Source: Actinomycetota bacterium (GTDB lineage: Bacteria > Actinomycetota > Actinomycetes > Actinomycetales > Dermatophilaceae). Taken from it: DNA of 64,000 bases. A program made the position numbers and the translations under genes. Position 1 is the stretch's first letter, and each line of letters begins with the position of its first letter. A model generated the notes under the pieces. It saw only the letters and a program-made list of their open reading frames with translations. It had not been told where the DNA came from and did no database searches. The DNA lies in NCBI GenBank assembly GCA_020161815.1, contig JAIUOP010000014.1, positions 17,128-81,127 of the forward strand, read 5' to 3'. This document shows positions 48,389-56,456 of the stretch, piece by piece.

Positions 48389-49753
48389 TCACTCGCGGGC
48401 GGCGCCCGGGTGTGGCGTGGACAACGAGGGCCGGGCCGTCCGCGCCGCCCGCGACTGCGCGAGGCGAGCCGGGAGCGTGCGCTCGTCCACGGCATACCGA
48501 AGCAATGGAACGATCGCGAGGAGGGCGCTGGCGGCCGGGACGACCGTGCAGGCGCCCCAGATGAGGGTGCGCATGCCCTCGGTGACGGGCGCGCCGGACT
48601 CGTAGCCGCTCGCTGCGACGGCGAAGCCGAAGACCATGGTGGCCAGGGCCGTGTTGAGCTTCGCCGTGAAGGTCAGGCCCGCGAAGCAGGAGCCGTCGGT
48701 GCGTTCGCCGGTGCGCAGCTCGGTGTCGTCCGCGGTGTCGCCGATCATCGCGGTCGAGGCCACCAGGGTGACCCCGAGCGTGACGCCGACGACGAAGAGG
48801 CCGACCGCGACGACGAGCACCGACCCGTGGCCGAGGAGGAAGAGGATCCCGTAGGCGAGGGCGGCGCCGACGTTGGACGCGATGAGCGACTGGCGCCGGC
48901 TCCAGCGGCGCATGAGCGCCGGGGAGAGAAGCAGGCCCAGGATCATCCCGCCGATCATGGCCGCGCCGAGGGTGGTGAAGTGGGCGATGTCGCCGAAGAC
49001 GACGACGGCGAGCACGGCACCCCCGACCTGGAAGATGGTCGACCCGAAGCCGAGCACCGTCGAGGCCAGCACGCGGTGGAGCGGACGGTTCGCGGCGAGA
49101 TGACGCAGGGCCTGCCGCACCGGGATCGGCTCGGGGTTGTGCTTGACGCGTTCGGTGGTGGCGAAGAAGGCGAGGGTGAACAGCCCCATGCCGATGACGC
49201 ACACGGCCAGGGCCGTCGCCGTCCAGCCGAAGGCCTTGGCCAGCTGCGGCCCGGTCAGGGTCATGAGCGCCAGGGCGATGTTGGCGGCGGTGCGGGCCCA
49301 GGCGACGAGGCGGGTGCGCTCGGTCTCGTCACTGGTCATGACGCTGGTGAGCGACCAATAGGGCACGTCGCTCGCGGTGTAGAAGACGTCCCAGATCAGG
49401 TAGGCCACGGCGATGAGGACGATCGTGCGTGTCTCGCCGGAGAGGTCCGCGGGCTCGGGGATGGCGAAGAGGAGGGTGGTGAGGACGGCGATCGGGATGG
49501 CCGTGACGAGGGGGTAGGGACGGAAGGTGCCCCACCGGGTGCGCGTCCGGTCCACGAGCAGACCGATCAGGATGTCGTTGACCGCATCCCAGATGCGCAC
49601 GATGGTCAGGACGACGGTGAGCAGGGCGATGCCGCGGCTGGACAGGCCCAGGTCCTCGTAGAGGTAGACGAGGAGGAAGAGGGCCATGAAGTTGTAGACG
49701 AGGTTCTGGCCGAACCCCGCGGTCGCGTGTCCGAGGCGTTCGCGCAGGCTCAT
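48389..49753 (-). CDS. MFS transporter, GPH (glycoside-pentoside-hexuronide) type
   Basis: A 454-residue, 12-helix transporter: FGQNLVYNFMALFLLVYLYEDLG, VNDILIGLLVDRTRTRWGTFRPY (GPH motif D-x-x-x-G-x-x-x-D-R-T-x-T-R-W-G) and VPYWSLTSVMTSDETERTRLVAWAR are characteristic. Predicted cation:sugar or sugar-like symporter. ATG at 49753 has TAGAGT 7 nt upstream and diverges from the thioredoxin gene. Confidence 0.88.
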   Translation of the reverse strand: MSLRERLGHATAGFGQNLVYNFMALFLLVYLYEDLGLSSRGIALLTVVLTIVRIWDAVNDILIGLLVDRTRTRWGTFRPYPLVTAIPIAVLTTLLFAIPEPADLSGETRTIVLIAVAYLIWDVFYTASDVPYWSLTSVMTSDETERTRLVAWARTAANIALALMTLTGPQLAKAFGWTATALAVCVIGMGLFTLAFFATTERVKHNPEPIPVRQALRHLAANRPLHRVLASTVLGFGSTIFQVGGAVLAVVVFGDIAHFTTLGAAMIGGMILGLLLSPALMRRWSRRQSLIASNVGAALAYGILFLLGHGSVLVVAVGLFVVGVTLGVTLVASTAMIGDTADDTELRTGERTDGSCFAGLTFTAKLNTALATMVFGFAVAASGYESGAPVTEGMRTLIWGACTVVPAASALLAIVPLLRYAVDERTLPARLAQSRAARTARPSLSTPHPGAARE

Positions 49754-49760
49754 GCGCCGG

Positions 49761-49790
49761 ACTCTATGGGCAAGGTCCGGCGGCTACGGT
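49761..49790. promoter_or_regulatory. Divergent leaderless promoters (TAGAGT minus, TACGGT plus)
   Basis: TAGAGT (49761-49766, minus) is 7 nt before the MFS start. TACGGT (49785-49790, plus) is 6 nt before the thioredoxin ATG at 49797. Only 43 bp separate the two starts. Confidence 0.55.
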
Positions 49791-49796
49791 GGGTTC

Positions 49797-50228
49797 ATGA
49801 CCATGCCGGTGATCGCCTGCCGCTCCTGCGGCACCAAGAACCGCCTGCCCGTCGTCGCCCACGGCACCCCGCGCTGCGCCTCGTGCAAGACCGCGCTGCC
49901 CTGGCTGGTCGAGGCCGGGGATGCCGACTTCGACGCCGCCGTCGACACCAGGGCGCTCGTCGTCGTCGACCTGTGGGCGCCCTGGTGCGGCCCGTGCCGG
50001 TTGATCGCGCCCGTCCTCGACCAGCTCAGCGTCGAGCGGGCCGGGCAGGTCAAGGTGGTCAAGGTCAACGTCGACGACTCCCCTCGCACCGCCACCCGCT
50101 ACAAGGCGCAGTCGATCCCGATGCTGCTCCTCATGGACGGCGGGCAGGTGGTCGACACCCTCATCGGCGCCCAGCCCGGACCGATCATCCGCGCCCGCGT
50201 CGACGGTGCGCTCGCCCGCCGGCCCTGA
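49797..50228 (+). CDS. Thioredoxin with N-terminal zinc ribbon (Trx2 type)
   Basis: A 143-residue protein. N-terminal CRSCGTKNRLP and CASCKTA form a zinc ribbon; the thioredoxin fold follows with VVVDLWAPWCGPCRLIAPVL (active site WCGPC) and the cis-Pro in AQSIPMLLLMDGGQ. It reduces protein disulfides. The zinc-ribbon form (TrxC-like) is often linked to oxidative stress. ATG is fixed by TACGGT 6 nt upstream. Confidence 0.93.
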   Translation: MTMPVIACRSCGTKNRLPVVAHGTPRCASCKTALPWLVEAGDADFDAAVDTRALVVVDLWAPWCGPCRLIAPVLDQLSVERAGQVKVVKVNVDDSPRTATRYKAQSIPMLLLMDGGQVVDTLIGAQPGPIIRARVDGALARRP

Positions 50229-50283
50229 GTGGGTGGCTCCCCCACGCGGCAGGTGAGGGGGCCGGGGAGGTGAGCACCCGGCA

Positions 50284-50289
50284 TACGCT
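50284..50289 (+). promoter_or_regulatory. Leaderless -10 (TACGCT) of the LLM oxidoreductase gene
   Basis: TACGCT, part of a CGGCATACG octamer, is 6 nt before the ATG at 50296. Confidence 0.5.
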
Positions 50290-50295
50290 CAAGGC

Positions 50296-51108
50296 ATGGA
50301 GTTCGGACTCGACATCGCCCAGCAGCGCGTGCCCTTCGACGAGGTGGTGAGCCGGGCGCGGTTCGCCGAGGACCTCGGCTTCACGGGCGTGTGGGGCTTC
50401 GACCACTTCGTGCCGATGTATGGCGAGGGGCCGGGTGAGTGCTTCGACGGGATGAGCACGCTGGCGGTGCTGGCCGCGTCGACCTCGCGAATTCGGTTGG
50501 GTCTCATGGTTGCCGGCGTGACCTATCGGCACCCGTCGGTCTTCGCCCACCAGTGCAACACGATCGACCACGCGAGTCATGGGCGGCTCGACATCGGCCT
50601 GGGCAATGCGTGGTTCGAGCCCGAGCATCGCGCGCTCGGCATCGACTTCCCGGGCACGGGCGAGCGCTTCGACCTGCTCGAGGACCAGCTCGAGATCATC
50701 CGGCTGCTGTCCACCGGTGAGGAGGTGTCGTATGCCGGGCGCCGGGTGTCGCTCGAGGGTGCCCGGATGCGTCCGGTCCCGGTGCAGCAGCCGCACCCGC
50801 CGATCTGGATCGGGGGCGCCGGACCGAAGCGGACGATGCCGCTGGTGGCGCGGTATGCGTCGTTCTGGCACTCGTTCGGCGGGTTCTCGGCCGAGCAGAT
50901 CGCCCGGATGGCGGAGCTGTGCGCCGAGGTCGGGCGCGATCCGGGCGAGATCACGCGGGTGGCCTCGCTCTCGCTCGACGGGTCGGCGGCGCAGGTGCGT
51001 GAGGCGGTGGAGGAGCACCGTGAGAACGGGATCGGCTACCTCTACTGCGGGTGGCCCGGCGCCGGGCGCGACCAGATCGCCCGCGCCGTCGACGGCATCC
51101 TCGGGTAG
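50296..51108 (+). CDS. LLM-class F420- or flavin-dependent oxidoreductase
   Basis: A 270-residue luciferase-like monooxygenase-fold enzyme: FAEDLGFTGVWGFDHFVPM, LGLMVAGVTYRHPSVFAHQCNTIDHASHGRLDIGLGNAW (the typical NTIDxxSxGRxxxGLG core) and PHPPIWIGGAGPKRT. Actinobacterial members use F420H2 or FMN. ATG at 50296 is placed by the -10 TACGCT. It is the last gene before the repeat-rich stretch. Confidence 0.9.
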   Translation: MEFGLDIAQQRVPFDEVVSRARFAEDLGFTGVWGFDHFVPMYGEGPGECFDGMSTLAVLAASTSRIRLGLMVAGVTYRHPSVFAHQCNTIDHASHGRLDIGLGNAWFEPEHRALGIDFPGTGERFDLLEDQLEIIRLLSTGEEVSYAGRRVSLEGARMRPVPVQQPHPPIWIGGAGPKRTMPLVARYASFWHSFGGFSAEQIARMAELCAEVGRDPGEITRVASLSLDGSAAQVREAVEEHRENGIGYLYCGWPGAGRDQIARAVDGILG

Positions 51109-51669
51109 TCGCGCCCATCCGTCCGCCCGGCTCCCGCGGGTCTTTGCTTGCCAGCGCGCCTGGACGCGTTCGGGGGCAAACTTCCGCCGGCGCTGGCCGG
51201 TCGCCGGATCGCACGATGCTTGTTTCGCTCGCGTACAGATGCTCCAGCGGGTGGGTCACCGGCAACGCCGCTGACCCACCCGCTGGAGCATCTGTACGCG
51301 GGCCAAAAGGACATTCAGTGAGCCCCGCTGACCCACCCGCTGGAGCATCTGTACGCGGGCCAAAGAGACATTCCCAGTGAGCGCCCCCGACCTGCCGGAG
51401 CCAACCCGAGCGACGCCCCGCTGACCCACCCGCTGGAGCATCTGTACGCGGGCTCGAGAGACATTCCGGGTGTGCCCCGACGTCGTCGGCCCTCATCTGA
51501 CGCCCGCACCTGACGCTCCCACCGTCACCGACCGGCTGGATGTTTCGTGTGCACCTCAGCCCTCAGGCCATCCACTCTGGGCGTATCAAAGGGACCCTCA
51601 CCCCCCCTCCTCCTCGGTGTCGCGCAGACCCGCGCGACGGACAGCCACCGACCGGAAGAGGGATTCACC
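51109..51669. other. Non-coding 560-bp stretch with four repeat copies
   Basis: No convincing gene in either direction. Short open frames read the repeats themselves, so they are not genes. It holds the 29-bp repeat family described below and ends in a weak ribosome binding site ahead of the uncharacterised operon. Confidence 0.7.
51230..51470. repeat. Four copies of a 29-bp repeat, one inverted, forming a perfect hairpin
   Basis: The core starts TGACCCACCCGC and ends ATCTGTACGCG. It is present as an inverted copy at 51230-51258 and as direct copies at 51272-51300, 51329-51357 and 51422-51450. The first two form a 29-bp perfect stem with a 13-nt loop. The direct copies share a further ~18 bp (GGCCAAA, then GACATTC with variations). 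Spacing is unequal, so this is not a CRISPR array. It precedes an operon of unknown function by 200 bp. Confidence 0.85.
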
Positions 51670-52470
51670 ATGGCTGATGGGGGAAACGCCGCGATGAGCT
51701 ACGGCGCGCGGCTCGACGAGATCAAGTTCCCGGAGTTCACGACCAAGCTGGTCGCCGACACCTTCGACGCGCTCATCGCCGCCGACCTGCGCCAGCAGCA
51801 GGCGTTCATCGAGCTCGTCCAGGCCCTGGGCAAGTCGCTCAAGGACTACATCAACGACACCAAGGACGACATCGGTCCGCAGGAGATCGCGCAGCTGTTC
51901 ACCGCCGCCGTGCCGCTCATCGGCAGCACCGGCCCGAACGGTGAGTCCAACAAGGTCTTCAGCGGCGGCACCCTCAGCGCCGCCGAGGCCAAGTCGCTCA
52001 ACGACGCACTCGCCGTCGAGCCGGCCGCCGCCGTCACCGACGACAACAAGGTCGCCAAGGCCGGGGCGCTCGACGCCACGGGCGTCACCAAGCTGCTCGA
52101 CGCCGCCGCCATCCGGATCGCGGCGAACAAGTACACGCTGCTCAAGGAGATGGTCAAGCTCGGCCTGCTGCGCCTCGTCGTCGACAAGGGCGTCATCGAG
52201 ACCAAGCTGAACTTCCACTCCTACGGCTCGGACTACTTCCGCACCAACAGCTCGCTGACCCGGCGCGCCGCCTTCGACGCCCGCGCCTCGGCGAGCAGCG
52301 GCAAGCTCGTCTCGCTGTGGGTCAACGCCTCGGCGTCGACGTCCTTCAACACGGTCACCGTGAGCACGTCGACCACCTCGGCCGGCAGCAACTCCGGCGT
52401 CGACATCCAGATCATGGGTGGCGTGCGCATCGAGTTCCACACCGACTACCTCCCGCTGGCCCAGAACTGA
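51670..52470 (+). CDS. Uncharacterised protein A of a three-gene operon
   Basis: A 266-residue protein with no signal peptide and no membrane helix. The N-terminus FPEFTTKLVADTFDALIAADLRQQQ is helical. Middle: LDATGVTKLLDAAAIRIAANKY, then LRLVVDKGVIETKLNFHSYG. The last ~90 residues are Ser/Thr-rich and beta-strand-like (KLVSLWVNASAS, TVTVSTSTTS) and end VDIQIMGGVRIEFHTDYLP. The next protein (B) shares the same plan: helical start, an AxGVxxxxDA segment, VDxGxxxxxxNF and a VDIxGxVxIxFxT end, so they are related. ATG at 51670 follows GGAAGAGGG. I do not recognise the family. Confidence 0.75.
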   Translation: MADGGNAAMSYGARLDEIKFPEFTTKLVADTFDALIAADLRQQQAFIELVQALGKSLKDYINDTKDDIGPQEIAQLFTAAVPLIGSTGPNGESNKVFSGGTLSAAEAKSLNDALAVEPAAAVTDDNKVAKAGALDATGVTKLLDAAAIRIAANKYTLLKEMVKLGLLRLVVDKGVIETKLNFHSYGSDYFRTNSSLTRRAAFDARASASSGKLVSLWVNASASTSFNTVTVSTSTTSAGSNSGVDIQIMGGVRIEFHTDYLPLAQN

Positions 52471-52546
52471 CGATCGGTGGCAGCGCGCTCCATGCGTATG
52501 CCGTGTGCTCGCCGAAGCGCGCTGCCGCCGCGGGAAAGGACCTCCG

Positions 52547-53323
52547 ATGTCGCAGGATCCCCACAGTGTCGGCTTCGCCGACTTCGTCGCCGTCCTCATC
52601 GTCGAGACCCTCGACTCGATCGTGGCCGCGCACACCTCGCAGGAGGAGCGGATGCGTGCCCTCGACGAGGCGCTCGACCTCTCGGTCGAGGACTTCGCCG
52701 CCACCGCGATCAGCGATGACGTGCTCGCGACCGCCCTGATCCAGTCCTTCCCGGACGGCAAGGGCGGCACGGCCCTCATCGTGGGTGGACCGGTGCCCCC
52801 GGACAGCACGCTCGAGGAGCTCGCCGTGAAGCTGACCGGCAGCGATGTCGAAGGCACCGCGCCCAAGCAGACCTTGACCGCACGCGGCGTGAAGCGCGTG
52901 ACCGATGCACTGGCGCTGCACCTCGCATCGCGTCAGCTTGCGGCGCTGCGCGAGGCACGCGGCCGAGGCGTGCCCCGCGTGCTCGTCGACGGCGGCACCC
53001 TCAAGGCGCGCGTGAACTTCACGACGACCCGCGCGACCGCTCAGCCCACGACGACTCCCGCGGGCGCCAGATCCGCCACGGGCACGCCCACCCGGGCCAT
53101 GACCAGCGGGCCCCAGCCCGTGCTCCGCACGTTGACCCGGCCCACCGATGCCCTTGCCGTCGGCATGGTCCGCTTCGCCACCCCGCTGCGCGCCGGCATC
53201 CTCGAGTCCATCCACGACCTGCGCCTCAACGTCCTCACGCCACGGACGGACACGCCGACCCCGGCGACCGATCGCGCCGACATCCAGGGTGAGGTCGAGA
53301 TCCGCTTCCGCACCCTGCTCTGA
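52547..53323 (+). CDS. Uncharacterised protein B, paralogue of A
   Basis: A 258-residue protein. FADFVAVLIVETLDSIVAA corresponds to the helical start of A; LTARGVKRVTDALALHLAS and PRVLVDGGTLKARVNF correspond to the middle; and ADIQGEVEIRFRTLL corresponds to the end of A. A Thr/Pro-rich stretch (TTRATAQPTTTPAGARSATG) sits where A has its Ser/Thr-rich part. The ATG at 52547 follows GGAAAGGACCTCCG. Gap to A is 76 bp. Together with C it forms an operon; the arrangement suggests proteins that act as a complex (inference). Confidence 0.75.
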   Translation: MSQDPHSVGFADFVAVLIVETLDSIVAAHTSQEERMRALDEALDLSVEDFAATAISDDVLATALIQSFPDGKGGTALIVGGPVPPDSTLEELAVKLTGSDVEGTAPKQTLTARGVKRVTDALALHLASRQLAALREARGRGVPRVLVDGGTLKARVNFTTTRATAQPTTTPAGARSATGTPTRAMTSGPQPVLRTLTRPTDALAVGMVRFATPLRAGILESIHDLRLNVLTPRTDTPTPATDRADIQGEVEIRFRTLL

Positions 53324-53341
53324 GCAGGAGCACCCACGACC

Positions 53342-53989
53342 ATGAGCACCGCACCCGCCGAGTTGGCCGGCCTCGTCGCCCGCGAGGTGGACGAGGGCGT
53401 GGCCAGTGCCCTCTCCGCCCTCGACGCCGGTGGAGCCCTCGTCCTCGACAGCATCGTCGCGCGCGTGGCAGCCCCAGCCGCCGGAGCACGTGTCCGCACG
53501 TGGGACGACGTGACGTGGGCCGCCGAGATGGTCCTGCGGGTCGACCCGGCAGCAGCGCGAGCCCGCGCCGAGGCCGACGGTGGCGGGCAGACCCACCCAG
53601 TGATCCCCGAACTCATTGCCGCCCTGCCGGTGAGCGCGATCCGAGGCATCGGAACGCACTGGACCGCACGACTCACCCGCGAGTCCGTCACCACGATCGG
53701 CGCCCTCGCGACCCTGGGACCAGCCCGGCTCACGACATGGTCGGCCGCATGGGGCAGCGATGCCCTCGCCCTGGCCGCCCGGGCCAGGGGCTGCGCCGTG
53801 TCCCTCCCCCGCAGCCTCGTGACCCTCGCCGCAGACCGCTCGATCCTCGACCTGGCACGCACGGACCCGACCACCCTGCCCGGCGACTCCCTCGAGCGCA
53901 CCGCCCTCTGGCAAGCCGCCCTCACGCTGACCGCCGCGATCGATGCCAAGGTGCTCCACGGCATACCGGCTCGCCGACTGGCGGAGTGA
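53342..53989 (+). CDS. Uncharacterised protein C with helix-hairpin-helix-like segment
   Basis: A 215-residue protein that starts LAGLVAREVDEGVASALSAL, like the helical starts of A and B. Residues ~95-130 read LIAALPVSAIRGIGTHWTAR and then ESVTTIGALATLGPARL. This IxGIG...L...xxTIxxLaxL pattern is that of helix-hairpin-helix modules of the DNA-polymerase-IV/DUF4332 type that bind DNA or act in protein contacts. The rest is helical. Starts 18 nt after B with AGCAGGAGCACC upstream, so co-transcribed. No other domain seen. Confidence 0.7.
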   Translation: MSTAPAELAGLVAREVDEGVASALSALDAGGALVLDSIVARVAAPAAGARVRTWDDVTWAAEMVLRVDPAAARARAEADGGGQTHPVIPELIAALPVSAIRGIGTHWTARLTRESVTTIGALATLGPARLTTWSAAWGSDALALAARARGCAVSLPRSLVTLAADRSILDLARTDPTTLPGDSLERTALWQAALTLTAAIDAKVLHGIPARRLAE

Positions 53990-54017
53990 GACCTTCCTCC
54001 GCGGCAGGCCCGGGCGG

Positions 54018-54023
54018 TACCGT
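54018..54023 (+). promoter_or_regulatory. Leaderless -10 (TACCGT) of the VOC gene
   Basis: TACCGT is 7 nt before the ATG at 54031; this starts a new transcription unit after the three-gene operon. Confidence 0.55.
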
Positions 54024-54030
54024 CGGCGCC

Positions 54031-54399
54031 ATGCCCCACGGAGACATCACGCACATCGACATCCCGGTCACGGACAAGGCGCGCGCCTCGGCGTTCTACG
54101 GCGCACTCTTCGGCTGGCAGATCCAGGCCCCGCCGGGCTTCGAGGACTACCCGATGTGGCAGGCCCCGAACAAGATCAGCGGCGGTGGGCTCGCGCCGCG
54201 TGACGAGAACTTCACGCAGCCCCGCTCCTACGCCGAGACCGACTCCATCGACGACACCCTCGCGCTCGTCGAGGCCAACGGCGGCAAGGTGATCATGCCC
54301 AAGTCACCGATCTCGGACACGAGCTGGTGGGCCTTCTTCGAGGACCCGGACGGCAACGTGATGGGACTGTACGAAGGCATCACCGAGGTGGAGCACTGA
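54031..54399 (+). CDS. VOC (glyoxalase/bleomycin-resistance) family protein
   Basis: A 122-residue protein: HIDIPVTDKARASAFYGALFGW is the first betaalphabetabetabeta unit, and SWWAFFEDPDGNVMGLYE (the metal-binding Glu region) the last. It may bind a metal and a small molecule. ATG at 54031 is set by TACCGT. Its stop overlaps the CTG start of the next gene (CTGA). Confidence 0.85.
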   Translation: MPHGDITHIDIPVTDKARASAFYGALFGWQIQAPPGFEDYPMWQAPNKISGGGLAPRDENFTQPRSYAETDSIDDTLALVEANGGKVIMPKSPISDTSWWAFFEDPDGNVMGLYEGITEVEH

Positions 54400-55100
54400 A
54401 CGCCACCAGGTCCCCCGCCGGTGCTCGCACCGCCTTCGGCGTCAACGCCGCACTCGCCGGCATCGGCTTCCTGCTCACCCTCGCCCTCTCCGGACTCGGC
54501 CTCTACGAGCTGGTCACCCCCACCGGCCACACCTACGGCGTGCACCCCGACGGCCTCGCCGGCGCCTGGTCGCGGATGGCCGACACGGTCAGCTACTTCA
54601 CCGAGTGGTCCAATGTCGTCGTCGCGATCTCGCTGTTCCTGCTGTGGCGCAACCCCTCTGACGACTCCTACTGGCGCCGTGTCCTGCGCCTGGACAGCCT
54701 CCTCATGATCACCGTGACGGCCATTGTGTATGCCGTCCTGCTGGCTCCCACGGAGGTCGTCACCGGCTGGTCCCGGCTGACCAATCCGTGGCAGCACATC
54801 GTGGTGCCGGCCGTGACGGTGCTCGTGTTCCTCGTCTGGGGCCCGCGCGGCTGGTTCAACTGGCGGGTCGTGCTCGGCTCCCTGCTCCTGCCGATCGCGT
54901 GGATCCTGTGGATGCTCGGTCGCGGCCTCGTGGTGGGCGCCTACCCCTACGCCTTCGTCGACCCCCTCACCCACGGCTATGGGGCGGCCTTCGCCACCAT
55001 CGGGCAGATCCTCGTCTTCGGCGTGATCGTGGCGCTCGTCTACTGGGGCATCGACGCCGCACTCGTGCGCCTGACGCGCGGGCGGACCACTCAGAAGTAG
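54396..55100 (+). CDS. Pr6Pr/FAR-17a-like membrane protein
   Basis: About 234 residues with six membrane helices: GIGFLLTLALSGLGLYELVT, then VSYFTEWSNVVVAISLFLLWRNP (a SYFTxxSN element typical of the Pr6Pr family) and QHIVVPAVTVLVFLVWGP. The start is a CTG at 54396 overlapping the previous stop by 4 nt (CTGA); an ATG 69 nt upstream would give an odd Arg-rich start. Function unknown. Confidence 0.75.
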   Translation: MNATRSPAGARTAFGVNAALAGIGFLLTLALSGLGLYELVTPTGHTYGVHPDGLAGAWSRMADTVSYFTEWSNVVVAISLFLLWRNPSDDSYWRRVLRLDSLLMITVTAIVYAVLLAPTEVVTGWSRLTNPWQHIVVPAVTVLVFLVWGPRGWFNWRVVLGSLLLPIAWILWMLGRGLVVGAYPYAFVDPLTHGYGAAFATIGQILVFGVIVALVYWGIDAALVRLTRGRTTQK

Positions 55101-56392
55101 GCCTCGATCTGGGCCGCGTCCGCGGAGACGGACGCGGAAGGGACGAGGTCGCCCGCCTGTGAGGTGAGCAGGCTCGACCATTGGGACAGGACGCCGGGCC
55201 CCTGCGTCGTGAGCAGGTCCTGCACGGTGGCGGTGGCCGCGGCATACAGGTCCGACCACTGCGCCAGTCGTTCGGCGCGGGTGACGAGCGCATTGGTCCG
55301 GGTGCGCCCGGGGCCGCGGCCCACGCCGCCGCCCGCACCAGCCCCGCCGCCCCCGCCCCCGCCGCCGCCCGCAACCCCGCCGCCCCCACCCCCACCTGGT
55401 CGATTGCTCACGCCGAAGGTGAGGTTGTGGTCCCACCCGATCACCGTCATCCGGGACGCCGCCGTGTCCCACCAGAGGTAGGAGTTGTTGCCCGGTCCGT
55501 CGATCGCGTCGTAGTTGTCGACGAGTGCCTCGAAGGCCCGGTAGGTGCCGAACGCAGCCACGTCCAGTTGCTCCGGCAGACGGGTCGCCAGGTCGGATTC
55601 GCTCGCGTTGTTGACGAGGTCGAGGAAGGCGATGAGCGGCTCGAGGTCCTCGCCACCGGCTTCCTGGTCGAACACCCCGTCGTAGGCCGCGGGGTCGCTC
55701 CCCCGATAGCTGTAGTCCCCACCGGCCTCGGCCTTGTAGAGCAGCCCGCCACCACCGAGCACGCGCTCGGCCCAGGCATCCCCGGGATTCTCCACGAGCA
55801 TCCGCAGCACCGGCTGCTCGCCGGTCCCCGCCGGTCCGATCCGCACCCGGGCGTACGCACCCGCCTGTCCCGCCAGGCCCGCGCGCGCGAGCAGGTCGAG
55901 CGCGACCGCCTCGTTGAGGTGGGAGGCACTGTTGTTGGTGCGGATTGCGAGCTCGGCGACCCCGCCATGACGCTGCCCGTCGACGTACTTGTCGAGCCGG
56001 ATCAGCCACGGATAGGCACTCGCCGGCTGCCCCGCCCCGACCCGGTCGAGGGTCGAATGCCCCTTGAGGCGAACCCCGGCATCGGCGTAGGTCGTGCCGT
56101 CGAGGGTCACCTCGGCCCGGGCCCAGGCCTTCTCGCCATTTGATGCGTATGCCGTGTGGAGCCGTTCGAAGGTCTCCTGCGGCATCGCGATGCTCACCTC
56201 GTGGACCACGTCCGGGGCGAGGATCGACACCGGGCTCACCGCCGCGGCACGCGCCCCAACCCCGGCCCGCGTGGCTGAGGCCTCCTCGGGACGCCACCCG
56301 ACGGCATACCCACTGCCGGCACCGGCGGCGAGCAGGGCGGTGCCGCCGGCCCCGAGGAGGAGGTGGCGACGTGAGGGCGAGGTGCTCGGCAT
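55091..56392 (-). CDS. CotH-family protein, exported
   Basis: A 433-residue protein with a Tat-like signal (SRRHLLLGAGGTALLAAGAG). The CotH kinase core has VRLKGHSTLDRVG, YPWLIRLDKYVDGQ, an Asn-rich segment RTNNSASHLNEAVALDLL, DNYDAIDGPGNNSYLWWDT and a WDHNLTFG segment. An insertion of about 25 residues rich in Gly (GGGGGGGVAGGGGGGGGGAG at 55318-55400) interrupts it before the last helix. CotH proteins are atypical kinases of spore or surface proteins; the role here is unknown. Start ATG 56392. Confidence 0.8.
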   Translation of the reverse strand: MPSTSPSRRHLLLGAGGTALLAAGAGSGYAVGWRPEEASATRAGVGARAAAVSPVSILAPDVVHEVSIAMPQETFERLHTAYASNGEKAWARAEVTLDGTTYADAGVRLKGHSTLDRVGAGQPASAYPWLIRLDKYVDGQRHGGVAELAIRTNNSASHLNEAVALDLLARAGLAGQAGAYARVRIGPAGTGEQPVLRMLVENPGDAWAERVLGGGGLLYKAEAGGDYSYRGSDPAAYDGVFDQEAGGEDLEPLIAFLDLVNNASESDLATRLPEQLDVAAFGTYRAFEALVDNYDAIDGPGNNSYLWWDTAASRMTVIGWDHNLTFGVSNRPGGGGGGGVAGGGGGGGGGAGAGGGVGRGPGRTRTNALVTRAERLAQWSDLYAAATATVQDLLTTQGPGVLSQWSSLLTSQAGDLVPSASVSADAAQIEAYF

Positions 56393-56456
56393 ACATCCAT
56401 GGAAACGCCGGTCACCGTGGCGGCCCTGAGCCGCGGCTTGGCGACACCTGTGCGCG

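Noticed and set aside
51230..51450. CRISPR array
   Set aside because: Only three direct copies, with spacing of 57 and 93 bp and one inverted copy; sequence between copies is partly shared, and there are no cas genes.
51256..51509. Small proteins on the minus strand repeating PAYRCSSGWVSG
   Set aside because: They are only translations of the 29-bp DNA repeat in different frames; no start signals or conservation.
51670..53989. Prophage or tail-like module
   Set aside because: No terminase, portal, capsid, integrase or lysis gene nearby; base composition equals the host.
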